Positions 51,165 to 59,547 of a DNA stretch of 64,000 nt are shown in pieces (positions within the stretch are counted from its first letter, which is position 1; every line of letters begins with the position of its first letter). A program made the position numbers and the translations under genes. The notes under the pieces were generated by a model that was not told the DNA's origin, searched no databases, and worked only from the letters and a program-made list of their open reading frames with translations. The stretch comes from Roseomonas sp. 18066 (GTDB lineage: Bacteria; Pseudomonadota; Alphaproteobacteria; Acetobacterales; Acetobacteraceae), in contig NZ_CACSJM010000005.1 of the NCBI RefSeq assembly GCF_902706185.1, positions 1 through 64,000 on the forward strand. Direction: 5' to 3'.

Positions 51165-51844
51165 TCGAGGGCACGGGCCCCGGGGCCGAGCTGCTGCGCG
51201 GCGCCATGCTGGGCATCGCCGTCGCGGCGCCGATCGGGCCGACCGCGCTGCTCTGCATCCAGCGCACCCTGGCGGGCGGGCCGCGCGCCGGCATGGCCGC
51301 CGGCTTCGGCGCCGCCACGGTGCACACCCTCTACGCCGCCATCGCCGCCATCGGGCTGATCGCCCTGGCGCAGGTGGACACGCCGCTGGGCCGCGTGCTG
51401 CAGCTGGCCAGCGCCGCCTTCCTGCTGCGGCTGGCCTGGAAGGCGATGACCTCGCGCCCGCAGCTGGCGGCGACCGGGCACGCGACGCGGCCCTGGCGCG
51501 CCTATGGCATGGGGCTGGCCTGGACGCTGTCGAACCCGCTGACGCTGATCAGCTTCGCAGCACTCTCGCCGGCGATCCTGGGGCAAGGGCTGCGGCCGTG
51601 GCAGGACCTGCCGCTGCTGGCGGCCGGCGTCGCGCTGGGCTCCTGCCTGTGGTGGACGCTGCTGGCCGGCGTGGTCGGCTGCCTGCGCAGCCGGCTGAGC
51701 GCCGGCAAGCTGCGGCTGGCCAACATGGCCACCGGCGCGGCGCTGGCCGGCTTCGGCCTGGCGGTGCTGGCCAATGCCGCGGGGATCTCCCTGCATCTGC
51801 CCGCCACGGCGGCGGTGGCCGCCGTGGCGGTCGCGGCGCCTTAG
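51161..51844 (+). CDS. LysE family translocator (amino-acid exporter)
   Basis: Membrane protein of 227 residues with about six hydrophobic helices. The N-terminal block GIAVAAPIGPTALLCIQRTL is the LysE/RhtB signature with its conserved PIGP and Q. WTLSNPLTLISFAAL near residue 120 is the second hallmark (NPxxxxxF). It probably exports an amino acid or a related metabolite. There is no ribosome site directly before the ATG, and translation may depend on the overlapping small frame. Its stop overlaps the convergent M20 gene stop by three bases. Confidence 0.88.
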   Translation: MIEGTGPGAELLRGAMLGIAVAAPIGPTALLCIQRTLAGGPRAGMAAGFGAATVHTLYAAIAAIGLIALAQVDTPLGRVLQLASAAFLLRLAWKAMTSRPQLAATGHATRPWRAYGMGLAWTLSNPLTLISFAALSPAILGQGLRPWQDLPLLAAGVALGSCLWWTLLAGVVGCLRSRLSAGKLRLANMATGAALAGFGLAVLANAAGISLHLPATAAVAAVAVAAP

Positions 51845-53121
51845 GCTTCTTCCACCCCGCACCAGCCGGCGATGAAGGCGGCGATGGCGCGCGTGGTGTC
51901 GCGGATCGAGGCGATCTCGACCCGCTCGTTGAAGCCGTGGATCTGCTCGGCGCGCGGGCCGTAGCAGAAGGCCGGGATGCCGTAGAAGCGCGTGTAGAAC
52001 CGGGCATCGTTCAGCCCGGTGCCGGCGCGGCTGGCCAGCGGCGCGTCGGTCACCGTGGCATGCGCGGCGCGCAGCAGGTCGACCGGCGCCTCGGCATTCT
52101 CCAGCACGTAGCCGTGGCTGAGATAGCCGGACCAGACCAGCTCCGGCGGGTTGTTGGCCAGGAAAGGATCCTTCTGCGCGGCGGCGCGGACGCAGGCCTC
52201 GATCTCGCGCTGGCAGGTGGCGACGTCCCAGCCCGGCAGGATGGCGATGCGGCAGTCGAGGTCGCACCAGGCCGGCACGCTCGACGCCCAGTCGCCGCCA
52301 CGGATGATGCCGGGGTTGAAGTTGATCGGGCGCGGGATGCTGGCGTAGTGCGGGTCGGATTCCGCGCGCCTGTTCCACTCCGCCTCGAGGCCCTCGAGCC
52401 CGCCGATCAGCCGGTACGCGGCCTTGATGGCGTTCGACCCGGTGCCGGCATAGGCGACATGCACGGGGATGCCGCGCACCTTCAGGCGGAACCAGAGCAC
52501 GCCCACGCAGACATCGGTGATGGTGCCGGCGCTGGGCTCGGGCAGCAGGGCGCAATCGGCGCGGTAGCCGCGCTGCAGGGTGGAGAGGGCGCCGACGCCG
52601 GTGCTCTCCTCCTCGATCACCGACTGGAAATGCAGCCGCCCCTTCAGCTTCAGCCCCGCCGCATGCAGCGCGTCGACGGCGTAGAGCGCCGCGATGGTGC
52701 CGGACTTCATGTCGCCGGCGCCGCGGCCATACATCCAGCCGTCGCGGATGACGGGGGCGAAGGGCGCGCTGTCCCACATCTCGATGGGGCCGGCGGGGAC
52801 GACGTCGCAATGGCCCTGCAGGATCAGCGAGCGGCCGGTCTCCTGCGCCGGGCGCAGCGTGCCGACGACGGTGCGGGCCTTGGAGAAGTCATGCTCGATG
52901 ACGCCGCAATCGGGCAGCGGCTTGAGGTCCTCCATGTCGATCTGCCAGTCGTCGACGGTGTAGCCGCGGGCGCGCAGCAGATCGGCCATCATGTCCTGCG
53001 CCGGGCCCTCGGCGCCGCGGGTCGAGGGGATGGCGGAAAAGCGCATGGTGGTGTCGATCTGCGCGTCGAAATTCCGGTCCACCGCAGCGGCGATGCGGGC
53101 GGCGAGGGCGGGGTCGATCAT
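51841..53121 (-). CDS. M20 family deacylase (ArgE/DapE type)
   Basis: Metal-dependent amidohydrolase of 426 residues. LQGHCDVVPAG near residue 100 and YGRGAGDMKSG near 130 give the bridging His/Asp ligands, EEESTG near 170 the catalytic Glu, and the last metal His is in QIHGFNE near 395. Length and motifs fit ArgE/DapE-like deacylases (acetylornithine, succinyl-diaminopimelate, formyl or other N-acyl amino acids). No arginine or lysine gene is beside it, so a catabolic deacylase is more likely. A terminator separates it from the sugar-acid genes upstream. Confidence 0.9.
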   Translation of the reverse strand: MIDPALAARIAAAVDRNFDAQIDTTMRFSAIPSTRGAEGPAQDMMADLLRARGYTVDDWQIDMEDLKPLPDCGVIEHDFSKARTVVGTLRPAQETGRSLILQGHCDVVPAGPIEMWDSAPFAPVIRDGWMYGRGAGDMKSGTIAALYAVDALHAAGLKLKGRLHFQSVIEEESTGVGALSTLQRGYRADCALLPEPSAGTITDVCVGVLWFRLKVRGIPVHVAYAGTGSNAIKAAYRLIGGLEGLEAEWNRRAESDPHYASIPRPINFNPGIIRGGDWASSVPAWCDLDCRIAILPGWDVATCQREIEACVRAAAQKDPFLANNPPELVWSGYLSHGYVLENAEAPVDLLRAAHATVTDAPLASRAGTGLNDARFYTRFYGIPAFCYGPRAEQIHGFNERVEIASIRDTTRAIAAFIAGWCGVEEA

Positions 53122-53207
53122 GCGGCAAGCCTCCAGGGGATCGAGGAGCCTTGCAGAGTTTTCGCCAGATGATCAGAGGGGGTTTGCCAAGCGCGACGCA
53201 GGCGGCT

Positions 53208-53248
53208 GAAAACAAACCGCTTCCGCCGCGGGGTCGCGGCGGAAGCGG
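53208..53248 (-). terminator. intrinsic terminator of the sugar-acid operon
   Basis: A perfect 13-base stem (CCGCTTCCGCCGC / GCGGCGGAAGCGG) with a six-base loop is followed, reading on the minus strand, by TTTGTTTTC. It lies about 60 bases beyond the RraA-like stop and before the M20 gene. Confidence 0.85.
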
Positions 53249-53282
53249 GGTCTGCCGCGAGTCGCGGCATCGCTCTGCGATT

Positions 53283-53302
53283 CCCGGCGCCGCGGCGCCG
53301 GG
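53283..53302 (-). repeat. perfect 20-base GC palindrome after the RraA-like gene
   Basis: CCCGGCGCCG and CGGCGCCGGG meet without a spacer, eight bases past the RraA-like stop. It could form a hairpin that stabilises the mRNA 3' end ahead of the real terminator, or be a chance feature of GC-rich DNA. Confidence 0.45.
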
Positions 53303-53309
53303 GGCAGGA

Positions 53310-54026
53310 TCAGCGGTTGTTGGCCTTCCGCCATTCGGCGAAGACCGCCAGGTTGCTCTCGTCGGTCGGCGGATAGAGGCCGGCGATGCTCTGGCCGCCG
53401 CGCACCTTCTCGGTGACGAAATCCTCGAAGGCGGTCATCTCGGTGGCTTCCTCGGCGATCTCCTCCGCCAGATGCGCCGGGATGATGATGACGCCATCGG
53501 CATCGCCCACCACCACGTCGCCCGGGAAGACCGGCGCGTCACCGCAGCCGATCGGCACGTTGATGTCGATCGCCTGGTGCAGCGTCAGGTTGGTCGGCGC
53601 CGAGGGGCGGCTGTGATAGGCGGGCATGTCCAGCGTCGCGATCTCGGAGGAATCGCGGAAGCCGCCATCGGTGACCACGCCGGCGACGCCGCGCTGCTGC
53701 AGCCGGGTCACCAGGATGCCGCCGGCCGAGGCGGCGCGGGCGTCCTTGCGGCTGTCCATCACCAGCACGGCGCCGGGCGGGCAGGCCTCGACCGCCTTGC
53801 GCTGCGGGTGGTTGGGGTCGCGGAACACGGCCAGGGTATTGAGGTCCTCGCGCGCCGGCATGTAGCGGAGCGTGAAGGCCTCGCCGACCATGCTCTCGGC
53901 GCGCTCGCGCAGCGGGCGGACGCCCTGCACCATCTGGTTGCGGAAGCCGCGCTTGAACAGCGCGGTGGCGAGCGTCGCGGTGCTGACCAGCTTCAGCTTG
54001 TCGCGGGTCTCGGGGCTCAGGGCCAT
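53310..54026 (-). CDS. RraA-like protein (HMG/CHA aldolase superfamily)
   Basis: A 238-residue protein of the RraA/dimethylmenaquinone-methyltransferase-like family. GGILVTRLQQRGVAGVVTDGGFRD near residue 115 (pattern GxxxxxxAxxxGxxGxVxDGxxRD) carries the Arg-Asp pair that binds metal and pyruvate in class II 4-hydroxy-4-methyl-2-oxoglutarate aldolases. VFPGDVVVGDADGVIIIP near 175 is the other hallmark. In this operon (dehydratase, semialdehyde dehydrogenase) an aldolase or dehydratase acting on a 2-keto-3-deoxy acid is more plausible than RNase E control. It follows the dehydratase gene by 28 bases. Confidence 0.85.
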   Translation of the reverse strand: MALSPETRDKLKLVSTATLATALFKRGFRNQMVQGVRPLRERAESMVGEAFTLRYMPAREDLNTLAVFRDPNHPQRKAVEACPPGAVLVMDSRKDARAASAGGILVTRLQQRGVAGVVTDGGFRDSSEIATLDMPAYHSRPSAPTNLTLHQAIDINVPIGCGDAPVFPGDVVVGDADGVIIIPAHLAEEIAEEATEMTAFEDFVTEKVRGGQSIAGLYPPTDESNLAVFAEWRKANNR

Positions 54027-54054
54027 GGGTTCTTCTTCTCGTCTCGTCGCGGGA

Positions 54055-55803
54055 TCAGTAGATGACGGGCTCGGACACCGGCGCGCCGAAATCGGTGCGC
54101 AGGAAGTCGAAGTCGCAGCCTTCGTCGGCCTGCTGGATATGCTTGGTGAAGACCCAGCCATAGCCGCGCTCGAAGCGCGCCGGCGGCGGCACCCAGGCGG
54201 CGCGGCGGGCCTCCAGCTCTTCCTCGGAGACGCGCATGTTGATGGTCCGCGCATCGACATCGACATCGATGATGTCGCCGGTCTTCAGCAGCGCCAGCGG
54301 CCCGCCGATATAGCTCTCGGGCGCCACATGCAGCACGCAGGCGCCGTAGCTGGTGCCGGACATGCGCGCATCCGACAGGCGCAGCATGTCGCGATGGCCT
54401 TCCTTCAGCAGCTTCTTCGGCATCGGCAGCATGCCCCATTCCGGCATGCCCGGCCCGCCCTGCGGCCCGGCATTGCGCAGCACCAGGACATGGTCGGCGG
54501 TGACGTCGAGAGTCTCGTCGTCGACCGCCTTCTTCATCGAGGGATAGTCGTCGAAGACCAGCGCCGGGCCGGAATGCTTGAGGAACTTCTGGTCCATGGC
54601 GGCGGGCTTGATGACGCAGCCGCTCGGCGCCAGGTTGCCGGTCAGCACCGCCAGCGACCCTTCGCCATAGATCGCCTTGTCCAGCGGCCGGATGACGTCG
54701 TCGTTGTAGACCTTGGCGTCGGCGATGTTTTCGCCGAGCGTCTGGCCGGTGACGGTGATGCAGCTGAGATCCAGATGCTCGTGGATCACGCCCATCAGCG
54801 CCTTGATGCCGCCGGCGTAGAAAAAATCCTCCATCAGATAGGTGCTGCCCGAGGGGCGCACATTGCCGATGACGGGAACCTTGCGGCTGTAGCGCTCGAA
54901 ATCCTTCAGGCCGATATCCTGGCCGGCGCGGCGCGCCATGGCGATCAGGTGGATGATCGCATTGGTCGAGCAGCCCATGGCCATGGCGACAGCAATGGCG
55001 TTCTCGAAGGCGGCATGGCTCTGGATGCGGGCCGGCGTCAGGTCTTCCCAGACCATCTCCACCACGCGCCGGCCGCTCTCGGAGCACAGGCGGATATGGT
55101 TGGCGTCGGCGGCGGGGATCGAGGAGCCGCCGGGCAGGATCATGCCCACGGCTTCCGCGATCGCCGTCATGGTGCTGGCGGTGCCCATGGTCATGCAGGT
55201 GCCGTGGCTGCGGGCGATGCCCTTCTCGACGCCCAGCCAGTCCTTGTCGGTGATCTTGCCGGCGCGCAGCTCATCCCAGTATTTCCAGGAATCCGAGCCG
55301 GAGCCGAGCACCTTGCCGCCCCAGTTGCCGCGCAGCATCGGCCCGGCCGGCACGAAGATCGCCGGGATGTTCATGCTGGTGGCGCCCAGCAGCAGGCCCG
55401 GCGTGGTCTTGTCGCAGCCGCCCATCAGCACGGCGCCGTCGACCGGGTGGCTGCGCAGCAGCTCCTCCGTCTCCATCGCCAGCATGTTGCGGTACATCAT
55501 GGTGGTCGGCTTGACGAAGCTTTCCGAGACCGAGATCGCCGGCAGCTCCACCGGGAAGCCGCCGGCCATCAGGATGCCGCGCTTCACATCCTCCACCCGC
55601 TGCTTGAAGTGGGTGTGGCAGGGGTTCAGGTCGGACCAGGTGTTGATGATGGCGATGACCGGCTTGCCGGTCCATTCCTCGGGCGAGTAGCCCATCTGCA
55701 TGGCGCGCGAGCGATGGCCGAAGGAGCGCAGGTCGGCGGGGCCGAACCAGCGGGCGGAGCGCAGCTCTTCCGCCGTCTTGCGGGGCGGGGGAACATAGGA
55801 CAT
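54055..55803 (-). CDS. IlvD/Edd family dehydratase, L-arabinonate dehydratase-like
   Basis: [2Fe-2S] sugar-acid dehydratase of 582 residues. Cluster ligands Cys62 (NPCHTH), Cys130 (GGCDKTTP) and Cys203 (SHGTCMTMG) are each offset by three from those of Rhizobium leguminosarum L-arabinonate dehydratase (59, 127, 200), and the length agrees. SGTSYGACVLHVAPE near residue 490 is also typical of the sugar-acid branch rather than true IlvD. It removes water from an aldonic acid to give a 2-keto-3-deoxy acid. It lies between the semialdehyde dehydrogenase and RraA-like genes. Other pentonates or hexonates are possible substrates. Confidence 0.9.
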   Translation of the reverse strand: MSYVPPPRKTAEELRSARWFGPADLRSFGHRSRAMQMGYSPEEWTGKPVIAIINTWSDLNPCHTHFKQRVEDVKRGILMAGGFPVELPAISVSESFVKPTTMMYRNMLAMETEELLRSHPVDGAVLMGGCDKTTPGLLLGATSMNIPAIFVPAGPMLRGNWGGKVLGSGSDSWKYWDELRAGKITDKDWLGVEKGIARSHGTCMTMGTASTMTAIAEAVGMILPGGSSIPAADANHIRLCSESGRRVVEMVWEDLTPARIQSHAAFENAIAVAMAMGCSTNAIIHLIAMARRAGQDIGLKDFERYSRKVPVIGNVRPSGSTYLMEDFFYAGGIKALMGVIHEHLDLSCITVTGQTLGENIADAKVYNDDVIRPLDKAIYGEGSLAVLTGNLAPSGCVIKPAAMDQKFLKHSGPALVFDDYPSMKKAVDDETLDVTADHVLVLRNAGPQGGPGMPEWGMLPMPKKLLKEGHRDMLRLSDARMSGTSYGACVLHVAPESYIGGPLALLKTGDIIDVDVDARTINMRVSEEELEARRAAWVPPPARFERGYGWVFTKHIQQADEGCDFDFLRTDFGAPVSEPVIY

Positions 55804-55829
55804 GGGCAGGGTCCTTGGGTCTTGGAGGC

Positions 55830-57407
55830 TCAGTGCCGGCCCAGCGCGCCGTCGAGGCGGCGCCAGAGGCCGAGGGGATTGCCGTCGCGCAGCGCCTCGG
55901 GCAGCAGGGCCGCGGGCAGGTCCTGGTAGCAGACGGGGCGCAGGAAGCGGCTGATGGCCAGCGTGCCGACCGAGGTGCTGCGGCCGTCCGAGGTCGCCGG
56001 GAACGGCCCGCCATGCACCATGGCGTGGCAGACCTCGACGCCGGTGGGCCAGCCATTGGCCAGGATGCGGCCGGCGCGGCGCTCGAGCGTCGGCAGCAGG
56101 GCGCGGGCGGCCTCGGTGTCGGCGTCGACCAGGTGCAGGGTCGCGGTCAGCTGGCCTTCGAGCTTCTCGGCCAGCGCCTTCATCTCGGCCAGATCCTTGC
56201 AGCGCAGGACGAGGCTGCTGGAGCCGAAGACTTCTTCCTGCAGGTGCGGATCGGCCAGGAAATCGGCGGCGCTGGCGCTGAACAGCGCGGCGCTGCCGGT
56301 GCAGGCCTTGGCCGGCTGGCCCTCGGCCAGCTTGGTCACGCGGCTGCTGCCGGCCAGCTGGGCGGTGCCGCGCTCATAGGCCTGCAGGATGCCCGGCGTC
56401 AGCATGACCTGCGGCGCCGCGGCGGCGACCGCCTCGGAGGCGGCGGCGAGGAAACGTTCCAGCGCGGGCCCTTCGACGGCCAGCACCAGGCCCGGGTTCG
56501 TGCAGAACTGGCCGGCACCCATGGTGAGCGAGCCGACGAAGGCCTTGCCCAGCGCCTCGGCCTTTTCCTCCAGCGCCGCCGGCATCAGGAAGACCGGGTT
56601 GATGCTGGACATCTCGGCATAGACGGGGATGGGCTCGGCGCGCTCGGCCGCGGTCTTCATCAGCGCTGTGCCGCCGGCGCGGGACCCGGTGAAGCCCACC
56701 GCCTTGATGCGCGGATCGGCGACCAGCCCCTGCCCCACCACGGCGCCCGAGCCGAAGAGCAGCGAGAAAACACCCTCGGGCAGGCCGCATTTGGCGACGG
56801 CGGATTGCAGCGCGCGGCCGACCAGTTCCGAGGTGCCGGGATGGGCCGAATGCGCCTTGACGATCACCGGGCAGCCGGCGGCCAGCGCCGCGGCCGTGTC
56901 GCCGCCGGCCACCGAGAAGGCCAGCGGGAAATTCGAGGCGCCGAAGACCGCGACCGGCCCCAGCGGGATCTGCCGCAGCCGCAGGTCGGCGCGCGGCAGC
57001 GGCTGGCGCTGCGGCAGGGCCGGGTCGATGCGGGCCTCCAGCCAGGAGCCCTCGCGCAGCATCGCCGCGAAGAGGCGCAGCTGGCCGACGGTGCGGCCGC
57101 GCTCGCCCTCGATGCGGCCGCGCGGCAGGCCGCTCTCGGCGCAGGCGCGCTCCACGAGCTCGTCGCCGATGGCGAGGATCGCCTCGGCGCAGGCCTCGAG
57201 GAAGCCCGCGCGGGTCTCGAGGCTGGTCTCGCGATAGGTGTCGAAGGCCGCCCAGGCGAGGGCGCAGGCGCGCTCGACATCGGCCGCCGCGCCGCCGCCG
57301 AAGCCGGGCTCCAGCTTCTGGCCGGTGGCCGCCTCGACGGCATGGATGGGGCGGTCGCCGCCGCGAAGCGACGTGGCGCCGATCAGCATTTCGCCGGTGA
57401 TGGTCAT
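55830..57407 (-). CDS. aldehyde dehydrogenase, alpha-ketoglutaric semialdehyde (2,5-dioxovalerate) type
   Basis: An ALDH of 525 residues. Nucleophile Cys302 sits in [10 protein letters not shown] and the general base Glu in [29 protein letters not shown] near residue 160 is characteristic of the KGSADH/NADP-dependent branch. It would oxidise 2-oxoglutarate semialdehyde to 2-oxoglutarate, the final step of non-phosphorylative pentose or hexarate catabolism. That suits its place just before an arabinonate-type dehydratase. It is preceded by a palindrome and a hairpin separating it from the Bug gene. Confidence 0.9.
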   Translation of the reverse strand: MTITGEMLIGATSLRGGDRPIHAVEAATGQKLEPGFGGGAAADVERACALAWAAFDTYRETSLETRAGFLEACAEAILAIGDELVERACAESGLPRGRIEGERGRTVGQLRLFAAMLREGSWLEARIDPALPQRQPLPRADLRLRQIPLGPVAVFGASNFPLAFSVAGGDTAAALAAGCPVIVKAHSAHPGTSELVGRALQSAVAKCGLPEGVFSLLFGSGAVVGQGLVADPRIKAVGFTGSRAGGTALMKTAAERAEPIPVYAEMSSINPVFLMPAALEEKAEALGKAFVGSLTMGAGQFCTNPGLVLAVEGPALERFLAAASEAVAAAAPQVMLTPGILQAYERGTAQLAGSSRVTKLAEGQPAKACTGSAALFSASAADFLADPHLQEEVFGSSSLVLRCKDLAEMKALAEKLEGQLTATLHLVDADTEAARALLPTLERRAGRILANGWPTGVEVCHAMVHGGPFPATSDGRSTSVGTLAISRFLRPVCYQDLPAALLPEALRDGNPLGLWRRLDGALGRH

Positions 57408-57451
57408 GTTTTCTCGTCCGTTCCTGGCGACGCCAGTCTGCCCACTCGTCA

Positions 57452-57467
57452 GAGGTCGTACAACCTC
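57452..57467 (-). promoter_or_regulatory. near-perfect palindrome before the semialdehyde dehydrogenase
   Basis: GAGGT-C-GTAC-A-ACCTC is symmetric except for one base pair and lies 45-60 bases before the dehydrogenase start. GGT...ACC dyads are typical of GntR/FCD regulators, one of which is encoded divergently at the head of the operon. Candidate internal operator or structural element. Confidence 0.35.
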
Positions 57468-57479
57468 CCCTCATCGAAC

Positions 57480-57513
57480 GGCCGGGGTCGCCCCCTCGAG
57501 GGCGACCCCGGCC
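57480..57513 (-). other. strong intercistronic hairpin after the Bug gene
   Basis: A perfect 14-base stem (GGCCGGGGTCGCCC / GGGCGACCCCGGCC) with a six-base loop starts eight bases past the Bug stop. No T-run follows in the reading direction, so it probably protects the binding-protein mRNA or reduces read-through, as is usual after highly expressed binding proteins. Confidence 0.7.
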
Positions 57514-57520
57514 GACAGAA

Positions 57521-58504
57521 TCACTCGATGCGGATCTGGGCCTTGCGCGCCACCTCGCCCCAGCGCGTCGTCTCGGCGGCGACGAAGGTCCGGAAGTCGT
57601 CGGGGGTGCTGCCGATGGCGGTGATGCCGAGCTCGCTCAGCCGGGACGCCACCTGCGGGCCCTTCAGCGCCGCGACGGCCTCCTGGTGCAGCCGGGCGAT
57701 GATCGCCGGCGGCACCGCGGCGGGGGCGAAGAAGCCGTGCCAGGACAGGCTCTCGAAGCCCGGCACGCTGTCGGCGATGGCGGCGATCTCGGGGGCCGCG
57801 GCGTTGCGCTCGGTCGAGGTGACGCCGAGGATGCGCAGCTTGCCCTCCTTGTGGAAGGGCAGAACAGAAGAAAGATTGTCGAAGGCCATCGGCACCTCGC
57901 CGGTCAGCAGCGCCGTGGTCACCTGGCCGCTGCCGCGATACGGCACGTGCTCGATCGTGGTGCCGGTCATCTGGGCGAAGAGCGAGCCGGCCAGATGCAC
58001 CGAGGTGCCGACGCCGGAGGTGGCGAAGGCCACCTCGCCGGGCTTCGACTTCAGATAGGCGATCAGCTCCGGGATGGTCTTGGCGGGGAAGTTGTTGGTC
58101 ACCGCCAGGGCATTGGGCTGCGCCGCCAGCTGGGTGATCGGCGCGAAGTCGCGCTGCACGTTGTAGGGCAGCACCGGATAGATCGACGGGTTGATGGCGT
58201 GGCTGCTGATGGTGCCCAGGCAGAAGGTGTAGCCGTCGGGGGTGGCGCGGGCGCAGGCCTCGCTGCCGATATTGCCGCCGGCGCCGGCGCGGTTCTCCAC
58301 CACCACCGGCTGGCCCAGCGCGCGGCTCATGCCCTGGCCGACCAGGCGGGCGATGGTGTCGGAGGTGCCGGCGGAGAAGGGCACGATCAGCCGGATCGGC
58401 TGGTTGGGGTAGGTGGCCTGGGCGGCGGCGCCCCTGGGCAGCAGGGCAGAGAGGCCGGAACCGGCGAGCAGCGCGGCGGCGCCACGGCGGGAGAGGCGAA
58501 GCAT
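57521..58504 (-). CDS. Bug family tripartite tricarboxylate transporter binding protein, copy 3
   Basis: TctC/Bug receptor of 327 residues. [17 protein letters not shown] and LPRGAAAQ form a Tat-like signal. [18 protein letters not shown] begins the mature fold, [12 protein letters not shown] lies near residue 73 and [11 protein letters not shown] near 160. It is the first gene of the sugar-acid operon, and the ligand is therefore likely the aldonic or aldaric acid degraded by the enzymes behind it. No TctAB genes are in the window. The shared promoter region with the divergent GntR gene is 156 bases. Confidence 0.92.
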   Translation of the reverse strand: MLRLSRRGAAALLAGSGLSALLPRGAAAQATYPNQPIRLIVPFSAGTSDTIARLVGQGMSRALGQPVVVENRAGAGGNIGSEACARATPDGYTFCLGTISSHAINPSIYPVLPYNVQRDFAPITQLAAQPNALAVTNNFPAKTIPELIAYLKSKPGEVAFATSGVGTSVHLAGSLFAQMTGTTIEHVPYRGSGQVTTALLTGEVPMAFDNLSSVLPFHKEGKLRILGVTSTERNAAAPEIAAIADSVPGFESLSWHGFFAPAAVPPAIIARLHQEAVAALKGPQVASRLSELGITAIGSTPDDFRTFVAAETTRWGEVARKAQIRIE

Positions 58505-58586
58505 GCGATGGCTTCCTCGATGGTGCCCCTTCGGAGCACAGGCTTTGCTTGGACGTCGGCGGCACAGGGACCGCCTGGCCGCAAAA

Positions 58587-58598
58587 CTGATATATTAG
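58587..58598 (-). promoter_or_regulatory. candidate GntR/FCD operator in the divergent promoter region
   Basis: CTGATATATTAG is a 12-base dyad with one mismatch, in the only AT-rich stretch of the gap between the Bug and GntR starts. TATATT within it also serves as a possible -10 in either direction. Position and symmetry suit control of both transcripts. Confidence 0.4.
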
Positions 58599-58660
58599 AT
58601 TTTTCCCGTCAAGCGGCAGCTTTCCGCCGGCGGCCCCCTTTGCTAAGCATCTGAAACACG

Positions 58661-59401
58661 ATGTCAGACGCCGAAGCCCCCTCTGTCCTGGACCTCGACC
58701 GCGCCGCCGTTCCGCGGCCGGAAGACGCCCTGCCCAGCTTCGGCCGCCGCCCCTCCGCCGCCGAATTCGCCTACGAGTCGCTGCGCGAGGCGGTGATCTC
58801 GCTGGCGCTGCCGCCGGGTGCTGTGCTGTCGCGGGCGGCGCTGGCGGCGCGTTTCGGCGTCAGCCAGACCCCGGTGCGGGAGGCGATCATCCGGCTGCAG
58901 GCCGAGGGGCTGGTGGAGGTGGTGCCGCAATCGGCCACCCGTGTCGCCCGCATCGACCTGGCCAGCGCCCGCGAGGCCAGCTTCCTGCGGCTGGCGCTGG
59001 AGCTGGAGATCGTCCGCCGCCTGGCCGCCAGCCCGCGCGACGTGGATTTCGAGGCTGGGCTGCTGCAGGAGCTGGCCCGCATGCGCGCGCGGCTGGCGGC
59101 CGGCGACGCGCCCGGCTTCTCGGCCGCCGACGAGGCCTTCCACGCCGCGCTCTATGCCGCCGCCGGGGTGCCGCGGCTGCGTGAGCTGGTGCGCAGCCGC
59201 AGCGGCCATCTGGACCGGCTGCGCCGCCTGCACCTGCCGAGCCCCGGCAAGGCCGAGGCCGTGATGCGCCAGCACGAGGCTTTGGCCGAGGCGATCCTGG
59301 GCGGCGACCCCGAGGCCGCGGCCGCGCAGCTGCAGCAGCATCTGTCGGGGACTTTTTCAGAGGTCCGACGCATCAGCGAGGCGTTTCCGGAGTTTTTCTG
59401 A
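58661..59401 (+). CDS. GntR family transcriptional regulator, FCD (FadR-like) subgroup
   Basis: Regulator of 246 residues. The winged helix spans about residues 33-95 (YESLREAVISLALPPGAVLSRAALAARFGVSQTPVREAIIRL, i.e. the usual LREAI...SRxxLAxxFGVSxTPVREA pattern). The helical FCD domain follows with metal-binding candidates in AFHAALYAAAG and HEALAEAILGG. FCD proteins usually sense organic acids or sugar acids. Divergence from the Bug-dehydrogenase-dehydratase-RraA unit makes it the probable regulator of that pathway. A dispersed hairpin lies after its stop. Confidence 0.88.
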   Translation: MSDAEAPSVLDLDRAAVPRPEDALPSFGRRPSAAEFAYESLREAVISLALPPGAVLSRAALAARFGVSQTPVREAIIRLQAEGLVEVVPQSATRVARIDLASAREASFLRLALELEIVRRLAASPRDVDFEAGLLQELARMRARLAAGDAPGFSAADEAFHAALYAAAGVPRLRELVRSRSGHLDRLRRLHLPSPGKAEAVMRQHEALAEAILGGDPEAAAAQLQQHLSGTFSEVRRISEAFPEFF

Positions 59402-59438
59402 GGCGTCCCGCGCTGCCAAGGCCGCGCGGCAGCACTGA

Positions 59439-59480
59439 CAGAAAGAAGAAGGGGTCCAGGGGAATTCATTCCCCTGGCCT
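59439..59480 (+). repeat. dispersed hairpin element, copy D
   Basis: CAGAAAGAAGAAGGGGT, then stem CCAGGGGAA / TTCCCCTGG with loop TTCA, then CCT. It is almost identical to copy C. It lies between the GntR stop and the gamma-glutamyltransferase start, both plus-strand. A separate shorter stem (GCTGCC/GGCAGC) precedes it. Confidence 0.8.
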
Positions 59481-59547
59481 GCCCCTGCCTTGCCCTCGGA
59501 CTTCTCTTCCCTCTTGATGTCCGCCCATGAGCGGACAGGGGAAGACG

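Noticed and set aside
53310-54026. Assignment as RNase E inhibitor RraA
   Set aside because: The protein is much longer than RraA (about 160 residues), carries the aldolase Arg-Asp pair and sits in a sugar-acid operon.
54055-55803. Assignment as biosynthetic dihydroxy-acid dehydratase IlvD
   Set aside because: Cysteine spacing, length and neighbours match the aldonate dehydratase branch; no other branched-chain amino acid genes are present.
10391-59480. Hairpin copies as a CRISPR array
   Set aside because: The copies are kilobases apart and palindromic, with no spacers or cas genes.
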